Shown here one piece after another: positions 15,999 through 31,470 of a stretch of 64,000 bases of DNA (its first letter is position 1; the number at the start of each line of letters is the position of its first letter). The stretch is from assembly GCF_022808325.1 (NCBI RefSeq), contig NZ_JALGCL010000001.1:1258554-1322553 (forward strand), given 5' to 3'. The stretch comes from Cognatiluteimonas sedimenti (GTDB lineage Bacteria > Pseudomonadota > Gammaproteobacteria > Xanthomonadales > Xanthomonadaceae). The notes under the pieces are model-generated. The model made no database searches. It was not told where the DNA came from and saw nothing but the letters and a program-made list of their open reading frames with translations. The position numbers and the translations under genes were made by a program.

Positions 15999-17330
15999 TC
16001 AGGCCGGGGTCGTCCCCGCCGCGTCGTCGAGCACGCCGTGGCTGTCGACCTCGCCGCGCGAGACCACCGTCGCCGCCACCAGGTCGCCGGTGACGTTGAG
16101 CGTGGTCCGGCACATGTCGAGCAGGCGATCCACGCCCAGGATCAGGCCAATGCCTTCCGGCGGCACCCCGACCATGCCGCAGATCAGCGCCACCACGGGC
16201 AATGAACCGGCCGGCACGCCGGCGGTGCCGATGCCGCCGAGGATGCAGACGAACATCACCGTGACCTGCTGCGCCAGCGACAGGTCGACCCCGAAGAACT
16301 GGGCCAGGAACAACACCGTCACCCCCTCGAACAGCGCGGTGCCGTTCTGGTTGGCGGTGGCGCCCACGGTCAGCACGAATCGCGAGACCTTGCGTGGCAG
16401 GTGCAACTGCTCGTCGGCGACCCTGAGCGCGGTCGGCAGGGTGGCGTTGGACGAGGCCGTCGAGAACGCCATCACCATCGCCTCCTGCACGCCGCGGAAG
16501 AATTTCAGCGGCGACCAGCCGCCGACGAACCTCAGCGCCAGCGAATACACCACGAACATGTGGATCGACAGCGCCAGCAGCACCACGCCGACATAGGCGC
16601 CAAGCCGCGCCAGCAGGTCCCAGCCGAACAGCGCGGCGAGGTTGAACATGAAGCAGAACACCGCGTACGGCGCCAGCCGGATCACCAGCCCGATCAGGGT
16701 CATCGAGACCTCGAACAGGCCCTCGATCCCGCGCAGCAGCACCCGCGAGGGCGCGCTGTCGGTGAGCACCAGGCCGATGCCGAGCATCAGCGCGAAGAAC
16801 ATCACCGCGAGGATCGAATTGCTCGCCGCCGCGCCGACGATGTTGTCGGGGACGATGGCCAGCAGCATGTCCAGGCCCTGCGGCTGCTCCTTGCCGCCGC
16901 TGACGATCGCCTGCGCGCGCTGCGCGCCCTCGCTGAGCAGTTGCTGCGCGGTCGCCGGGTCCACGCCGGCGCCGGGCTCGAGCCAGTTCACCAGCAACAG
17001 TCCGATGACGACCGCGATGCCGGACACGATCACGGTGTAGGCCAGGGTCTTCCAGCCGATCCGGCCGAGGGCGCGGATGTCGCCCATCTCGGCCACGCCC
17101 ACCACCAGCGCCGAGAACAGCAGCGGGATCACCAGCATGAAGATCAGGCGCAGGAACACGGTGCCGACCGGCTGCGTGACCCAGGTGGTCAATCCCTGCA
17201 CCCACGGCGCATCGGCGCCGCTGGTGTAGTACGCGACCAGCCCCAGCAGCAATCCGGAGACGAACCCGATCGCCATCTTCCAGTGCAGGGGCATGCGCGC
17301 GCGCGGCGCGTCGTGGCTGTTTCCAGGCAT
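15999..17330 (-). CDS. Dicarboxylate/amino acid:cation symporter (DAACS family)
   Basis: This is a 443-residue polytopic transporter of the GltP/DctA family. Family signatures seen are the serine-rich re-entrant loop (STASSNATLPTAL), TVGATANQNGTALFEG and the C-terminal GVPAGSLPVVALI and LDMCRTTLNVTGD. It would import glutamate, aspartate or C4-dicarboxylates with H+ or Na+; the substrate is not determinable here. ATG 17330 (MPGNSHD) follows a GGAAG ribosome site. It is convergent with the COG4705-like gene and divergent from the large kinase. Confidence 0.93.
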   Translation of the reverse strand: MPGNSHDAPRARMPLHWKMAIGFVSGLLLGLVAYYTSGADAPWVQGLTTWVTQPVGTVFLRLIFMLVIPLLFSALVVGVAEMGDIRALGRIGWKTLAYTVIVSGIAVVIGLLLVNWLEPGAGVDPATAQQLLSEGAQRAQAIVSGGKEQPQGLDMLLAIVPDNIVGAAASNSILAVMFFALMLGIGLVLTDSAPSRVLLRGIEGLFEVSMTLIGLVIRLAPYAVFCFMFNLAALFGWDLLARLGAYVGVVLLALSIHMFVVYSLALRFVGGWSPLKFFRGVQEAMVMAFSTASSNATLPTALRVADEQLHLPRKVSRFVLTVGATANQNGTALFEGVTVLFLAQFFGVDLSLAQQVTVMFVCILGGIGTAGVPAGSLPVVALICGMVGVPPEGIGLILGVDRLLDMCRTTLNVTGDLVAATVVSRGEVDSHGVLDDAAGTTPA

Positions 17331-17500
17331 GGTGTCTTCCAAAAGCGGCATTCCCCGCGAACCGCCGCGAGCTTACACCAGCGCCGGATCCCGCCCGGAC
17401 GCAGGTGAAGGCCATGTGCACGCGTTGACGACATTGCTTCGGCTACCTTGTCCGATCAGGTCCCGCCCGGGGCCCGTGGACCGTGGTTCAGGGGGATCGC

Positions 17501-22956
<5,456 letters not shown>

Positions 22957-22972
<16 letters not shown>

Positions 22973-24699
22973 AACCGGCGGCGACCGATGCGCCGGCACC
23001 CGCGCCCGAACAGAGCCCGTCGCCGGTCAACATCCTGCTGGTCGACGACCAGCCGGGGCGGCTGCTGACCTATCGCGCGATCCTCGAGCCGCTGGGCGAA
23101 CGGCTCGTCGAGGCATCCTCCGGCGAGCAGGCGCTGAAGCTGCTGATGGAGGACGAATACGCGGTGATCCTGCTCGACGTCAACATGCCGGGGATGGACG
23201 GCTTCGAGACCGCGAGCCTGATCCACCAGCATCCGCGCTTCGAGAAGACCCCGATCATCTTCGTCACCGCGGTCAACGTCACCGACATGGACCGGCTGCG
23301 CGGGTACAAGCTCGGCGCGGTCGACTACGTGATGGTGCCGGTGATCCCGGAAATCCTGCGCACCAAGGTGGTGGTGCTGGTCGAGCTGTACCGCAAGCGC
23401 CGCGAACTGCAGCAGGCCAACGCGGCGCTGGAGGCGGAGAAGGCGCGTGAACGCGACCACCTCAACGCCTCGCTGCGCGCCGCCAACGCCGAACTGGCCG
23501 CGCGCAACATGGAGCTGCGCACCGAGATCGGCGAACGCACCCTGGCCGAGGCGCGGCTGCGCGAGGCGGACCGGCGCAAGGACGAGTTCCTCGCCACCCT
23601 GGCCCACGAACTGCGCAACCCATTGGCGCCGCTGCTCAACGCGCTCAACGTGCGCCGGCTGTCCAGCCCGGACGCCGCCGACGACCCGCTGCAAGGCCTG
23701 ATGGAACGCCAGCTGGCGCTGCTGGTGCGGCTGATCGACGACCTGCTCGATGTCGCCCGGATCACCCGCGGCAAGCTGGTGTTGCGCCGCCAGGCGACCA
23801 CGCTCGACGAAGTACTGCAGGCCGCGATCGAGGTCGCGCGCCCGCCGATCCTGCAGGGCGGCCACGAGCTGCGCCTGCAACTGCCGCCCCGTCCGGTGCC
23901 GTTGTTCGTGGATCGCATGCGACTGGCGCAGGTGTTCGCCAACCTGCTCAACAACGCCGCCAAGTATTCCGACCCCGGCAGTCGCATCGACCTGGTCGCC
24001 AGCGCCGGCGACGACCACGTCGAAGTGCTGGTGCGCGACCGCGGCATCGGCCTCACGCCCGAACAGGCGCACGGCATCTTCGAGCTGTTCACCCAGGCCG
24101 ACACCGCGATCGAACGCGCGCGCGGCGGCCTCGGCATCGGCTTGACGCTGGTGCGGCGGCTGGCGGAGATGCATGACGGCGAAGTCAGCGTGCGCAGCGA
24201 TGGCCCCGGCCACGGCAGCGAGTTCCGCGTGCGCCTGCCACGCGCGCAGGCGCCAGGCGCAGGGTCGGTCGAGGTGGAACCGGAAGCCGGGATCGCGGTG
24301 CCCGCCAGCACCCGCGGCCACCGCGCGCTGGTGCTCGACGACAACCGCGACGCCGCCGATACCCTGGCGATGATGCTGGAGCTGCTCGGGCTCGAGGTGC
24401 GCACGCTCTACGATCCGGCCGCGTTCGAAGCCAACTTCGCCGAATTCGCGGCGGACGTGGTGTTCCTGGACGTCGGCATGCCCGGCCGCAGCGGTTACGA
24501 CGTGGCCGCGGCATTGCGCGCCGCGCCGCGCGGCAAGGACGTACTGCTGGTTGCGATCACCGGCTGGGGCCAGCCGGAGGATCGCCGTCGCACCCGGGAC
24601 GCGGGCTTCGACCGCCACCTGGTCAAGCCACCGGAACTGCCCGAGATCCAGGCGATCTGCCGCCTGCTGGTCGAGCCCGGCGATGAGGGTGCCGCTTGA
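22957..24699 (+). CDS. REC-HisKA-ATPase-REC hybrid sensor kinase
   Basis: This is a 580-residue soluble protein from GTG 22957, inside the last codons of the preceding gene (16-bp overlap, GGGAG about 10 bp upstream). The N-terminal receiver (LLVDDQP, Asp74) is followed by a coiled coil, HisKA with His217 (AHELRNPL), an ATPase domain and a C-terminal receiver (Asp505). In the first receiver the conserved lysine of the K-P loop is Val (DYVMVP), which may weaken its switch; the second receiver keeps LVKPP. It is probably cotranscribed and functionally linked with the HAMP kinase. Confidence 0.92.
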
Positions 24700-25376
24700 C
24701 CCCCACCCTGCCACCGCTGCCCGCGGTCGAAGCCCCGTGGCTGGACCGCCTCGCGCACGACCTGCGCGGCCCGCTGGCGCCGCTGCAGACCGCCAGCTAC
24801 CTGCTGCAACGCGACGACCTCGATCCGCTTCGCCGCCAGGAACTGCTGGCGATGGTGGAACGCCAGACGCGGCGCCTGGGCAGCATGCTGGACGAGTTGA
24901 ACGACTGGGTGCGGGCCGCCCAGCAACGCCTGCTCGGCCCGCGCGAGCACTGCGAGCCGGCGGTGCTGCTGGACTACGCGCTGGTCGGCAGCGGCCTGGC
25001 CGGCACCGCGGTGGACGAGGACGGCAACATCGCGATCGTCGATGGCGATCCGCAACGGCTGACGCAACTGCTGCGTGCGTTGCTCGATTACGCCGGCAAC
25101 CGCGGCAACCCGCCGGTGCTGTCGTTGCGCAGCGGGGACGGCCGCGTGCGCATCGAGGTGCGCGTCCCCGGCCCGCCGCCCGACGCCGCGCAACTGCAGG
25201 CGCTGCTGCTGCAACCGCAGGCCGAGCCTTTCGACGAAGGCCTGGGGCTGCGCCTGCTGATCGCGCGCGCGATCGCGCAGGCCCACGGCGGCGACCTCGA
25301 GGCGATCGTCGAGGACGACCGCCTGCGCCTGCGCTGCGAACTGCCGCTGGCCGATCCGCCGCCCGCCGCAACCTGA
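24696..25376 (+). CDS. HisKA-containing protein with degenerate ATPase domain
   Basis: The protein has 226 residues from a TTG at 24696 that overlaps the upstream stop (TTGA). The N-terminus has a histidine-kinase H-box (AHDLRGPLAPL, His21). The following region is laid out like an ATPase domain and keeps GLGLRLLIARAI, but the N-box asparagines are missing (LLRALLDYA) and there is no DxGxG; the equivalent reads VPGPPPD. It may therefore work as a phosphotransfer or docking partner for the two upstream hybrid kinases rather than as an active kinase. Confidence 0.8.
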   Translation: MTPTLPPLPAVEAPWLDRLAHDLRGPLAPLQTASYLLQRDDLDPLRRQELLAMVERQTRRLGSMLDELNDWVRAAQQRLLGPREHCEPAVLLDYALVGSGLAGTAVDEDGNIAIVDGDPQRLTQLLRALLDYAGNRGNPPVLSLRSGDGRVRIEVRVPGPPPDAAQLQALLLQPQAEPFDEGLGLRLLIARAIAQAHGGDLEAIVEDDRLRLRCELPLADPPPAAT

Positions 25377-25490
25377 TCCGATGGCCTGTCTGGGCTGACG
25401 CAGTCCGCGGCGTAGCGACGGACCGGTTGCTGCCGGGGTGAAGCAGGCTCCTCGCTGCGCGGGGATGCGATCAGCGTGGCGCTGCGTTGC

Positions 25491-27155
25491 TCAGCGTTGC
25501 GGGTACAGGGGCGGCAACGGCGATGCCTGCGACGTGGCCGGTTCGCGCCATCGTGGTCCGCGCTTGAAGGCGCTGCGCAGCACGGCACGCGCTGCCGCGC
25601 CATCGCCATCGCCCCAGCGCGCACGCTGCAACGCGTCGATCGCATCGCGCTGGAGCGCGTCGGACAACCGCGGTTTCAGCGCCTCCAGGCCGGCGACCGG
25701 CGGCACCGCCAGCGCCACCAGCGCATCGGCGACGTCACCCAGGTCGCCCTTGTCCAGCGCGCGCGCAAGCGGCATCGCCGAGGGCGCGCCCGGCGTCGTG
25801 CCGGGCGTGTTGCCGGCGACGGCCGCCGGCGGCGCCTGCGGATGCCGGTGCACCCCCCACATGAACGTGATCAGCCACAGCAGTGCGAACACCACCGTCG
25901 CGAACGCCCACGGCCGCACTTCGCCCTGCACCCCCGGCACGCGCATCCAGCCGCGGTCATCGCCCCGGGCGGTCGCCGCTGCAGGCGCGGGGTCGGTGGA
26001 CGTCGCCGCGGCGCCCGGCGCCACCCGCACGTCGAGGCCCGGCAGGGAGGCGGTGCGCGCGCCGCCCGCGCGCACGTCCCACCACGGCAGTTCCGGCCCG
26101 GCAACGTGCAAGGCGCCTGCCCGCGACGGCACGATCGAGAACCGGCGCACCAGCTTCACCCGGGGCCGGCCATCGACGAAGCTTTCGTCGGACTGCGGTG
26201 GATCGGCGAACACCTGGGCGCCCGCGATCGGCGGCAACTGCAGCTCCGGCAGTTGCGCGGCGGTGGCGCCGTCGGCTTCCAGCTCGACGGTGACCCCCAT
26301 CGCCTCGCCGGCACGGGCCTGCCGTGGCGTCGCCACCCAGCGCAGGGACAGCGCGCGCAGCGGCAGCCAAGGCTGCGCCGCGGCCGCGGGGATCGCGCGC
26401 ACGTCCAGCACCCGCGGCGCGCCGCTGGCCTGCAGTTCGCGCTGGCCGTCGCCGAACAGGTCATCGAAGAACCCGCCTGCGCCCCGGCCCCGGAACTGCG
26501 CGCCGGGAATGGCCAGCGTGCCGCTGCGTTCCGGGATGAGCAGGTAGTGGCGCTCGACCACGTTGTATTGGCGCCCGGAAATGTCGCGGGAATACTGCAC
26601 GTCATCGCCGATGCGCTGCAGGGATGCACCGTCGGGTTCGGCCTGGTCGAGCTGGCCGGAGACCAGCGGCGTCGCGGAGTACAGCCGCACCGTGTAACCC
26701 ACGGCCTGCTGCACGTAGGGTTGCTGGGCATCGGCCTCGGATTCGATGAAGACCATGCCGCCGGCGCGCGCGGGCGTTGCCGCCGGCGGCGTCACCGTGA
26801 GCGTCAGCGGTTGCGTGCGCTGGCCGGCCACCAGCAGGGCCGGGATGCCGATCACGCCTTCCCGCCTGGGTTGCAGCGCGATCGCGAACAGCGTGCGCAC
26901 GCGGCTGCGGCCGTTGATGCTCTGGAAGCTGCGGCTGCTGGTATTGCCGCTGAGCCGGAACTCGCCCAGCAACGGCGAATAATCGGGCGCGTCGGCATCG
27001 GCGCGGTCGATCTCGATGTTCAGGGTGGCGGTTTCACCGAGCGCGATCCGGTCGCGGTCCAGCCACGCCCGCAATTGCTGGGCCTGCGCCGGTGGTGCCA
27101 GTAGCGACAGCGTCGACAACAGCATCATGGCCAGGGCGAGGGTCGGACGCGGCAT
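25491..27155 (-). CDS. batD: BatD-family protein
   Basis: The protein has 554 residues with a cleavable signal peptide (ending PPAQAQ), a large beta-rich periplasmic region with the immunoglobulin-like repeats typical of BatD, one membrane helix (ATVVFALLWLITFMWGV, about 420-440) and a short cytoplasmic tail. It is the last gene of the MoxR-Bat operon and its ATG directly follows the stop of the BatB gene (TGAATG). Bat proteins were named for aerotolerance in Bacteroides; in proteobacteria they are linked to envelope stress and their molecular role is not settled. Confidence 0.88.
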   Translation of the reverse strand: MPRPTLALAMMLLSTLSLLAPPAQAQQLRAWLDRDRIALGETATLNIEIDRADADAPDYSPLLGEFRLSGNTSSRSFQSINGRSRVRTLFAIALQPRREGVIGIPALLVAGQRTQPLTLTVTPPAATPARAGGMVFIESEADAQQPYVQQAVGYTVRLYSATPLVSGQLDQAEPDGASLQRIGDDVQYSRDISGRQYNVVERHYLLIPERSGTLAIPGAQFRGRGAGGFFDDLFGDGQRELQASGAPRVLDVRAIPAAAAQPWLPLRALSLRWVATPRQARAGEAMGVTVELEADGATAAQLPELQLPPIAGAQVFADPPQSDESFVDGRPRVKLVRRFSIVPSRAGALHVAGPELPWWDVRAGGARTASLPGLDVRVAPGAAATSTDPAPAAATARGDDRGWMRVPGVQGEVRPWAFATVVFALLWLITFMWGVHRHPQAPPAAVAGNTPGTTPGAPSAMPLARALDKGDLGDVADALVALAVPPVAGLEALKPRLSDALQRDAIDALQRARWGDGDGAAARAVLRSAFKRGPRWREPATSQASPLPPLYPQR

Positions 27156-28943
27156 TCAGTTGCCTCCTTGCTGGCGGCGCTCGTATTCGAGCCGGAAGCG
27201 CGCGCGCAGCAGGCCGCCGGGATCGTCCGGCACGCGTCGCAGCCAGGCTTCGTTGGCCAGCCGGCGCTCGCGTTCGGACGCAGTCTCGCTGCGCTTGCCC
27301 GTGGCTGGCTGCGCTTGCGTCGGTTTCGCGCTTTTGCCCCGCTCCGCATCGCGCAAGGCTTGCTGCATGCGCGCGCGTTGCGCGGCATCGGCGGCGCGCT
27401 GGGCCTGGCCGTCGTCGGGCCGGGCTGCTTGCGGATCGTTGTCCTGCCGGGGCGGCGCCGTCCGGGGTTGCGACGGCGCTTGCCGATCGCGCCTGGCCTC
27501 GCCCTGACCGCCATTGCCCGACGACGGCTTGCCCTGCGACGACGGGTTCCCGGCCTGCTGCCCGGACTTGCCCTGGTCCCGCGGGTCCTGCGGGCCCTGC
27601 TGTCCGCCCGACGGTGGCTTGCGCCGCATCGCCGCTTCCACCGCTTTGCGATTGGCGATCGCGTCGTCCATGCGTGGCTGCAGGCGCAAGGCCTCGTCGT
27701 AGGCGGCGATGGCTTCTTCGTAGCGCCCTTGTTTCGCCAGCGCATTGCCGAGGTTGTAGGCCGCGTCCGCACCAGGCAATCCCTGCCAGTGCTTTTCGGC
27801 GGCGGCGAAATCCTTTCCACGGTACGCCTGCGCGCCCTGCTCCAGCTGCTGGTGCGCCTGCTGGTCCGCGCGCTGCCACCAGTCGCTGCCGGCCGCGCGC
27901 GCCGGTTGCCACGGCAGCAGCAACAGGCATGGGAGCAATGCCGCCAGCACCCCGCCACGGCGGAACCCGAACACCGCGAGCAACAACAGCGGCAACAGCA
28001 GCCAGTAGCCCTGGTCGTGCCACAGCCAGGTCTTCTGGCCCTGCGCGGCGATGGTGCCGGCCTGCCCGGGATCGAGCACGCCGAGTGCGTCGAGATCCCC
28101 ATCGCCAGCCGCAAGCGTGGCGTACCCGCCGCCGCCAGACCGCGCCAGCGCCCGCAGCGAGCCGGCATCCAGCCGCGCCTGCGCGATGACCCCGGCGCCA
28201 TCGCGATAGGCCGCGCCGGCGCTGGTGCCGAGACCGAGCACCGACACGCGATACCCCGCGCGCGCCGCGGCGGCCGCGGCATCGCGCGCGCGGGCATCGG
28301 CATGATCGCTCAGCAGCAGGATGTCGCCGCGGTCGAACCCCGCCTGCCGCAACAGCTGCGCCGAGCGTTCGATCGCGCGGTCGGCGCGGCTGCCGTCGCT
28401 GGACTGGCCTTGCGCCGGCATGATGTCCGGCGCCAGCGCATCCAGGAACAAGGCGACGTTGCCGCCGTCGTCGGTCAGCGGAGCGACGGTGTAGGCATCG
28501 TCGGCGTAGGCGAGCAGGCCGACCTGGCCACCGCTGCGTTCGCGCAGCAAGGTCGCCAGTTTTGCCCGCGCCTGCGCCAGCCGCGAAGGCGGCAGGTCAG
28601 TGGCAAGTATCGCGTCCGACAGGTCGAGCGCCACCACGAGCGGCGCGCGGCTCTGCCACAACGGCTGCGCGATGCGCTGCCACGAAGGCCCCGCGAGCGC
28701 GCACACCGCCAGCGCGAAGGCCGCAAGGCCGATCCACGGGGCAAGCCGTCCCTGCGTGCCGGAAGGACCCTCGAGGAGGTGCGGCAGCAGGTGCGGATCG
28801 ACCGCATCGCGCCACGCGTTGCGGCGCATGCGCCGGCGCCGCCACAGCGCCGCGAGCAGCGGCAATGCCAGCAACGCCAGCAGCCATTGCGGGCGCAGGA
28901 AATGGGGCGCGACCAGGCCGGCGGCGATGGCTTCCAAGGTCAT
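27156..28943 (-). CDS. BatB/BatC-like membrane VWA protein with TPR domain
   Basis: The protein has 595 residues. Two N-terminal membrane segments precede a von Willebrand A domain, then two further hydrophobic segments (about 320-365), TPR repeats (about 400-455, NLGNALAKQGRYEEAIAAYDEAL) and a long Gln/Pro/Lys-rich low-complexity tail. This fuses BatB and BatC, which are separate genes elsewhere. The metal site that should read DxSxS reads DLSDA (Asp107-Ala111), so the last serine is lost. The start overlaps batA by 4 bp. Confidence 0.87.
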   Translation of the reverse strand: MTLEAIAAGLVAPHFLRPQWLLALLALPLLAALWRRRRMRRNAWRDAVDPHLLPHLLEGPSGTQGRLAPWIGLAAFALAVCALAGPSWQRIAQPLWQSRAPLVVALDLSDAILATDLPPSRLAQARAKLATLLRERSGGQVGLLAYADDAYTVAPLTDDGGNVALFLDALAPDIMPAQGQSSDGSRADRAIERSAQLLRQAGFDRGDILLLSDHADARARDAAAAAARAGYRVSVLGLGTSAGAAYRDGAGVIAQARLDAGSLRALARSGGGGYATLAAGDGDLDALGVLDPGQAGTIAAQGQKTWLWHDQGYWLLLPLLLLAVFGFRRGGVLAALLPCLLLLPWQPARAAGSDWWQRADQQAHQQLEQGAQAYRGKDFAAAEKHWQGLPGADAAYNLGNALAKQGRYEEAIAAYDEALRLQPRMDDAIANRKAVEAAMRRKPPSGGQQGPQDPRDQGKSGQQAGNPSSQGKPSSGNGGQGEARRDRQAPSQPRTAPPRQDNDPQAARPDDGQAQRAADAAQRARMQQALRDAERGKSAKPTQAQPATGKRSETASERERRLANEAWLRRVPDDPGGLLRARFRLEYERRQQGGN

Positions 28944-29962
28944 GCGCGGCCTCGTCGCGGTACGGCGAACGCCAGCAGGCCGATCGCCAGGGCGGCGGAC
29001 AACGGCCACGGATAGCGTTCGATTTTCGGGCGCACGCGTTGGCCCTCGCGCCGTACCGGCTCGAGGCGGTCGATCTCGGCATAGATGCCGGCGAGCTGTT
29101 CGGTGTCGCGTGCGCGGAATTCCTTCCCGCCGGTGAGCTGGGCGATGCGCTTGAGCGTCGCCTCGTCGATGTCGTCGCCGCCACCGGGCAGCTGGATCGG
29201 CAGGCCGAACACCGAGATGCCGCCGCCACTGCCGCCGAAGGCGATCGCGTGGATGCGCACGCCGTTGTCACGGGCGAGCTCCGCGGCCTTGATCGGATCG
29301 AGCACGCCAGCGGTGTTGACGCCGTCGGTCAACAGGATCAGCACGTGCTCTGCGGACGATGGCTGCTGCGCCGGCTGCGCGGCCAAGCGCTTCACCGCCA
29401 GTCCGATGGCGTCGCCGATCGCGGTTTCGCGCCCGGCAAGGCCCACCACGCTGTCGTCGAGCTGCTGCCGCACCGAGTCCAGGTCCAGCGTCATCGGCGT
29501 CAGCGCATAGGCCCTCTGGCCGAACACGATCAGGCCGACGCGATCGCCTTCGCGGCGGTCCAGGAAATCGGCCAGCACCGCCTTGGCGGCGGTCAGGCGA
29601 TCGACCAGGCCGCCGCCCAGGGCCATGTCCTCGTCGCTCATGCTGCCGGACAGGTCCACCGCCAGCATCAGGTCGCGTCCGGCCTGTGGCGGTGCCACCG
29701 GTGCACCGAGCTGTTGCGGTCGCGCTGCGGCCACGCACAGCATCGCCCACGCCAGCCACGCCAGCAGCCCGATGCCAGCGCCTCGCGCGGGGCCCATGGT
29801 GCCGGCAATCGCCTCCAGGCGCGGGCCGTAGGGCACCTTCAATGCCGCCGAGGCGCTGCGCGCCGGCGGCAGCAGCCAGCGCACCAGCCACGGCAACGGC
29901 AAGGCCAGCAGCAGCCACGGCCAGGCAAAGCCGTCGAACGCCGCGGGCCACCAGTCGCTCAT
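28940..29962 (-). CDS. BatA-like membrane VWA protein
   Basis: The protein has 340 residues. An N-terminal membrane anchor and a second helix (about 62-80) precede a von Willebrand A domain with an intact metal site (DLSGS, 103-107, plus the later LTDG), and a C-terminal membrane helix follows. VWA proteins in these operons are thought to be partners of the MoxR ATPase. The gene overlaps the DUF4381 gene by 4 bp upstream and the BatB gene by 4 bp downstream. Confidence 0.9.
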   Translation of the reverse strand: MSDWWPAAFDGFAWPWLLLALPLPWLVRWLLPPARSASAALKVPYGPRLEAIAGTMGPARGAGIGLLAWLAWAMLCVAAARPQQLGAPVAPPQAGRDLMLAVDLSGSMSDEDMALGGGLVDRLTAAKAVLADFLDRREGDRVGLIVFGQRAYALTPMTLDLDSVRQQLDDSVVGLAGRETAIGDAIGLAVKRLAAQPAQQPSSAEHVLILLTDGVNTAGVLDPIKAAELARDNGVRIHAIAFGGSGGGISVFGLPIQLPGGGDDIDEATLKRIAQLTGGKEFRARDTEQLAGIYAEIDRLEPVRREGQRVRPKIERYPWPLSAALAIGLLAFAVPRRGRA

Positions 29963-30426
29963 CGCGCCATCCAGTCGAGGAAGCGGGCGCGGGCACGCGG
30001 CAACAGATCGGCGACCGCGCCGGCGTCGACATCGCGGCGGAAGCCGCCTTCGAGCAATAGCCGCCCGGCGTCGCCGGCCAGCAGCGGCGGATTGCTGCCC
30101 TGGTCGAGGAACTGCAGCCAGTCCTCGCCCTGCAGGGTGTCGGCCCGCGGATCGCGGCGGCGCGCGGCGCGGCGCAACAGCTCCGACACCGCGGCCAGCT
30201 GGGCCGCGGGCGTCGCCGCGGCGCGCACGCTGTCGTCGAACAGGCGTTGCAGCGCACGCCGGCGATGCTGGCGGCGCCACGCAATGCCCGCTGCGACCAC
30301 CGATACGAGCAGCAACAGCGCCGCGACGATCCACCAGCCCGGGGCCGGCGGCCACCACGGTGGCGCCGGCGGCTGGTGGATGTCGCGCAGCACCAGCGCA
30401 GGATCGGAATGCGGCATCGCCGTCAT
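29959..30426 (-). CDS. DUF4381 small membrane protein of the MoxR-Bat operon
   Basis: This is a 155-residue protein with one membrane helix (WWIVAALLLLVSVVAAGIAW) after a proline-rich N-terminus (HQPPAPPWWPP) and a cytoplasmic helical domain containing GEDWLQFLD. This matches DUF4381, a constant member of proteobacterial MoxR-Bat operons with no known activity. ATG 30426 overlaps the stop of the DUF58 gene (ATGA). Confidence 0.85.
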   Translation of the reverse strand: MTAMPHSDPALVLRDIHQPPAPPWWPPAPGWWIVAALLLLVSVVAAGIAWRRQHRRRALQRLFDDSVRAAATPAAQLAAVSELLRRAARRRDPRADTLQGEDWLQFLDQGSNPPLLAGDAGRLLLEGGFRRDVDAGAVADLLPRARARFLDWMAR

Positions 30427-31337
30427 GCCGCCCGGGCCCGGCCCAGCAACGGCAGCCAGGCGTCGCTCGCCGCTTCGCTGGATAGCACCTGCACGCGCAC
30501 GCCACGTGCCGGCAATTGCGCCAGCGCGGCGTCCAGCGGCGCGACGAAAGCGTTGCGCCAGCGCTGGCGTTGCGCGGCGGCGGCCAGGTCCAGCTCGACG
30601 CGATGGCCGGCGGCCTGGAACGGCAGGCTGGCCTGCGGGGGATTGCGTTCCAGCGGGTCGCTGAGCAGTAGCACGATCACTTCGTTGTGCATCGCCAGTG
30701 CCGGCCAACGCCGTGGCGGCAACGCCGCGATGCTGGCGGGATCGGCGAGCACGAGCAGGCGCGAGCCCGGCCGCAGCAACCGTTGCGCATGATCGAGGGC
30801 CACGCCCAGGCCGAGGTCATCGGCGGGCGGTGCGCGATACCAGCGCACCAGCGCGTCGAGCACGCGCAGCGCCCCGCGGGGGCCGGCGGCGGGCGCGATC
30901 GGGGCTTCCGTGGCGCTGCCGCGCAATGCGGCGATGCGGTCGCCATCGCGCACGGCGGCCCATGCCGCGATGGCGCCGGCACGGGCCGCCTGCACCGACT
31001 TGAAGCGCACGCGGGTGCCGAAGTACAGCGCAGGCGCGGTATCGGCCACCACCAGCGTCACGCGCTCGCGTTCGGCCTGGAACAGCTTGGTGTGCGGTTT
31101 CCCGCTGCGTGCGGTCAGGCGCCAATCGATGCGGCGGGCGTCGTCGCCGAGGGCGTACTCGCGCGACTCGGCGTACTCCATGCCGCGCCCGCGCAACGGC
31201 GACAGCGCCTGCCCGCTGACGCCCAGGCGTCCACGTCGCGGTGGACGCCGGCCCTGCGCGGCAGCGCGCAGTGCCACGAGTTCCGCGAGCGTGGGCTCGA
31301 TGCCGGGCGTCGCGGAGCGGGAACCGGACGCGCTCAA
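30423..31337 (-). CDS. DUF58-domain protein
   Basis: This is about 304 residues. The DUF58 signature is clear: SPLRGRGMEYAESREYALGDD, RIDWRLTARSGKPHTKLF and a following VWA-like fold. No ATG gives a sensible start; TTG 31337 is the best in-frame choice and leaves 133 bp after the moxR stop with no other gene in it. The protein is predicted cytosolic or peripheral, works with MoxR, and is translationally coupled to the DUF4381 gene. Confidence 0.82.
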   Translation of the reverse strand: MSASGSRSATPGIEPTLAELVALRAAAQGRRPPRRGRLGVSGQALSPLRGRGMEYAESREYALGDDARRIDWRLTARSGKPHTKLFQAERERVTLVVADTAPALYFGTRVRFKSVQAARAGAIAAWAAVRDGDRIAALRGSATEAPIAPAAGPRGALRVLDALVRWYRAPPADDLGLGVALDHAQRLLRPGSRLLVLADPASIAALPPRRWPALAMHNEVIVLLLSDPLERNPPQASLPFQAAGHRVELDLAAAAQRQRWRNAFVAPLDAALAQLPARGVRVQVLSSEAASDAWLPLLGRARAA

Positions 31338-31470
31338 TCCCGGACCCTGCGGCGGCCCGCATCGACCTTGTTCGCCAGCCCGCGGAGCCTCGCGGCCTTC
31401 GATGCAAGTGGGGGGATTGGCTGCACTGGCCGATGTCGCGCGTCCGATCCCGGCTTGCCGAGTCCCGGCT

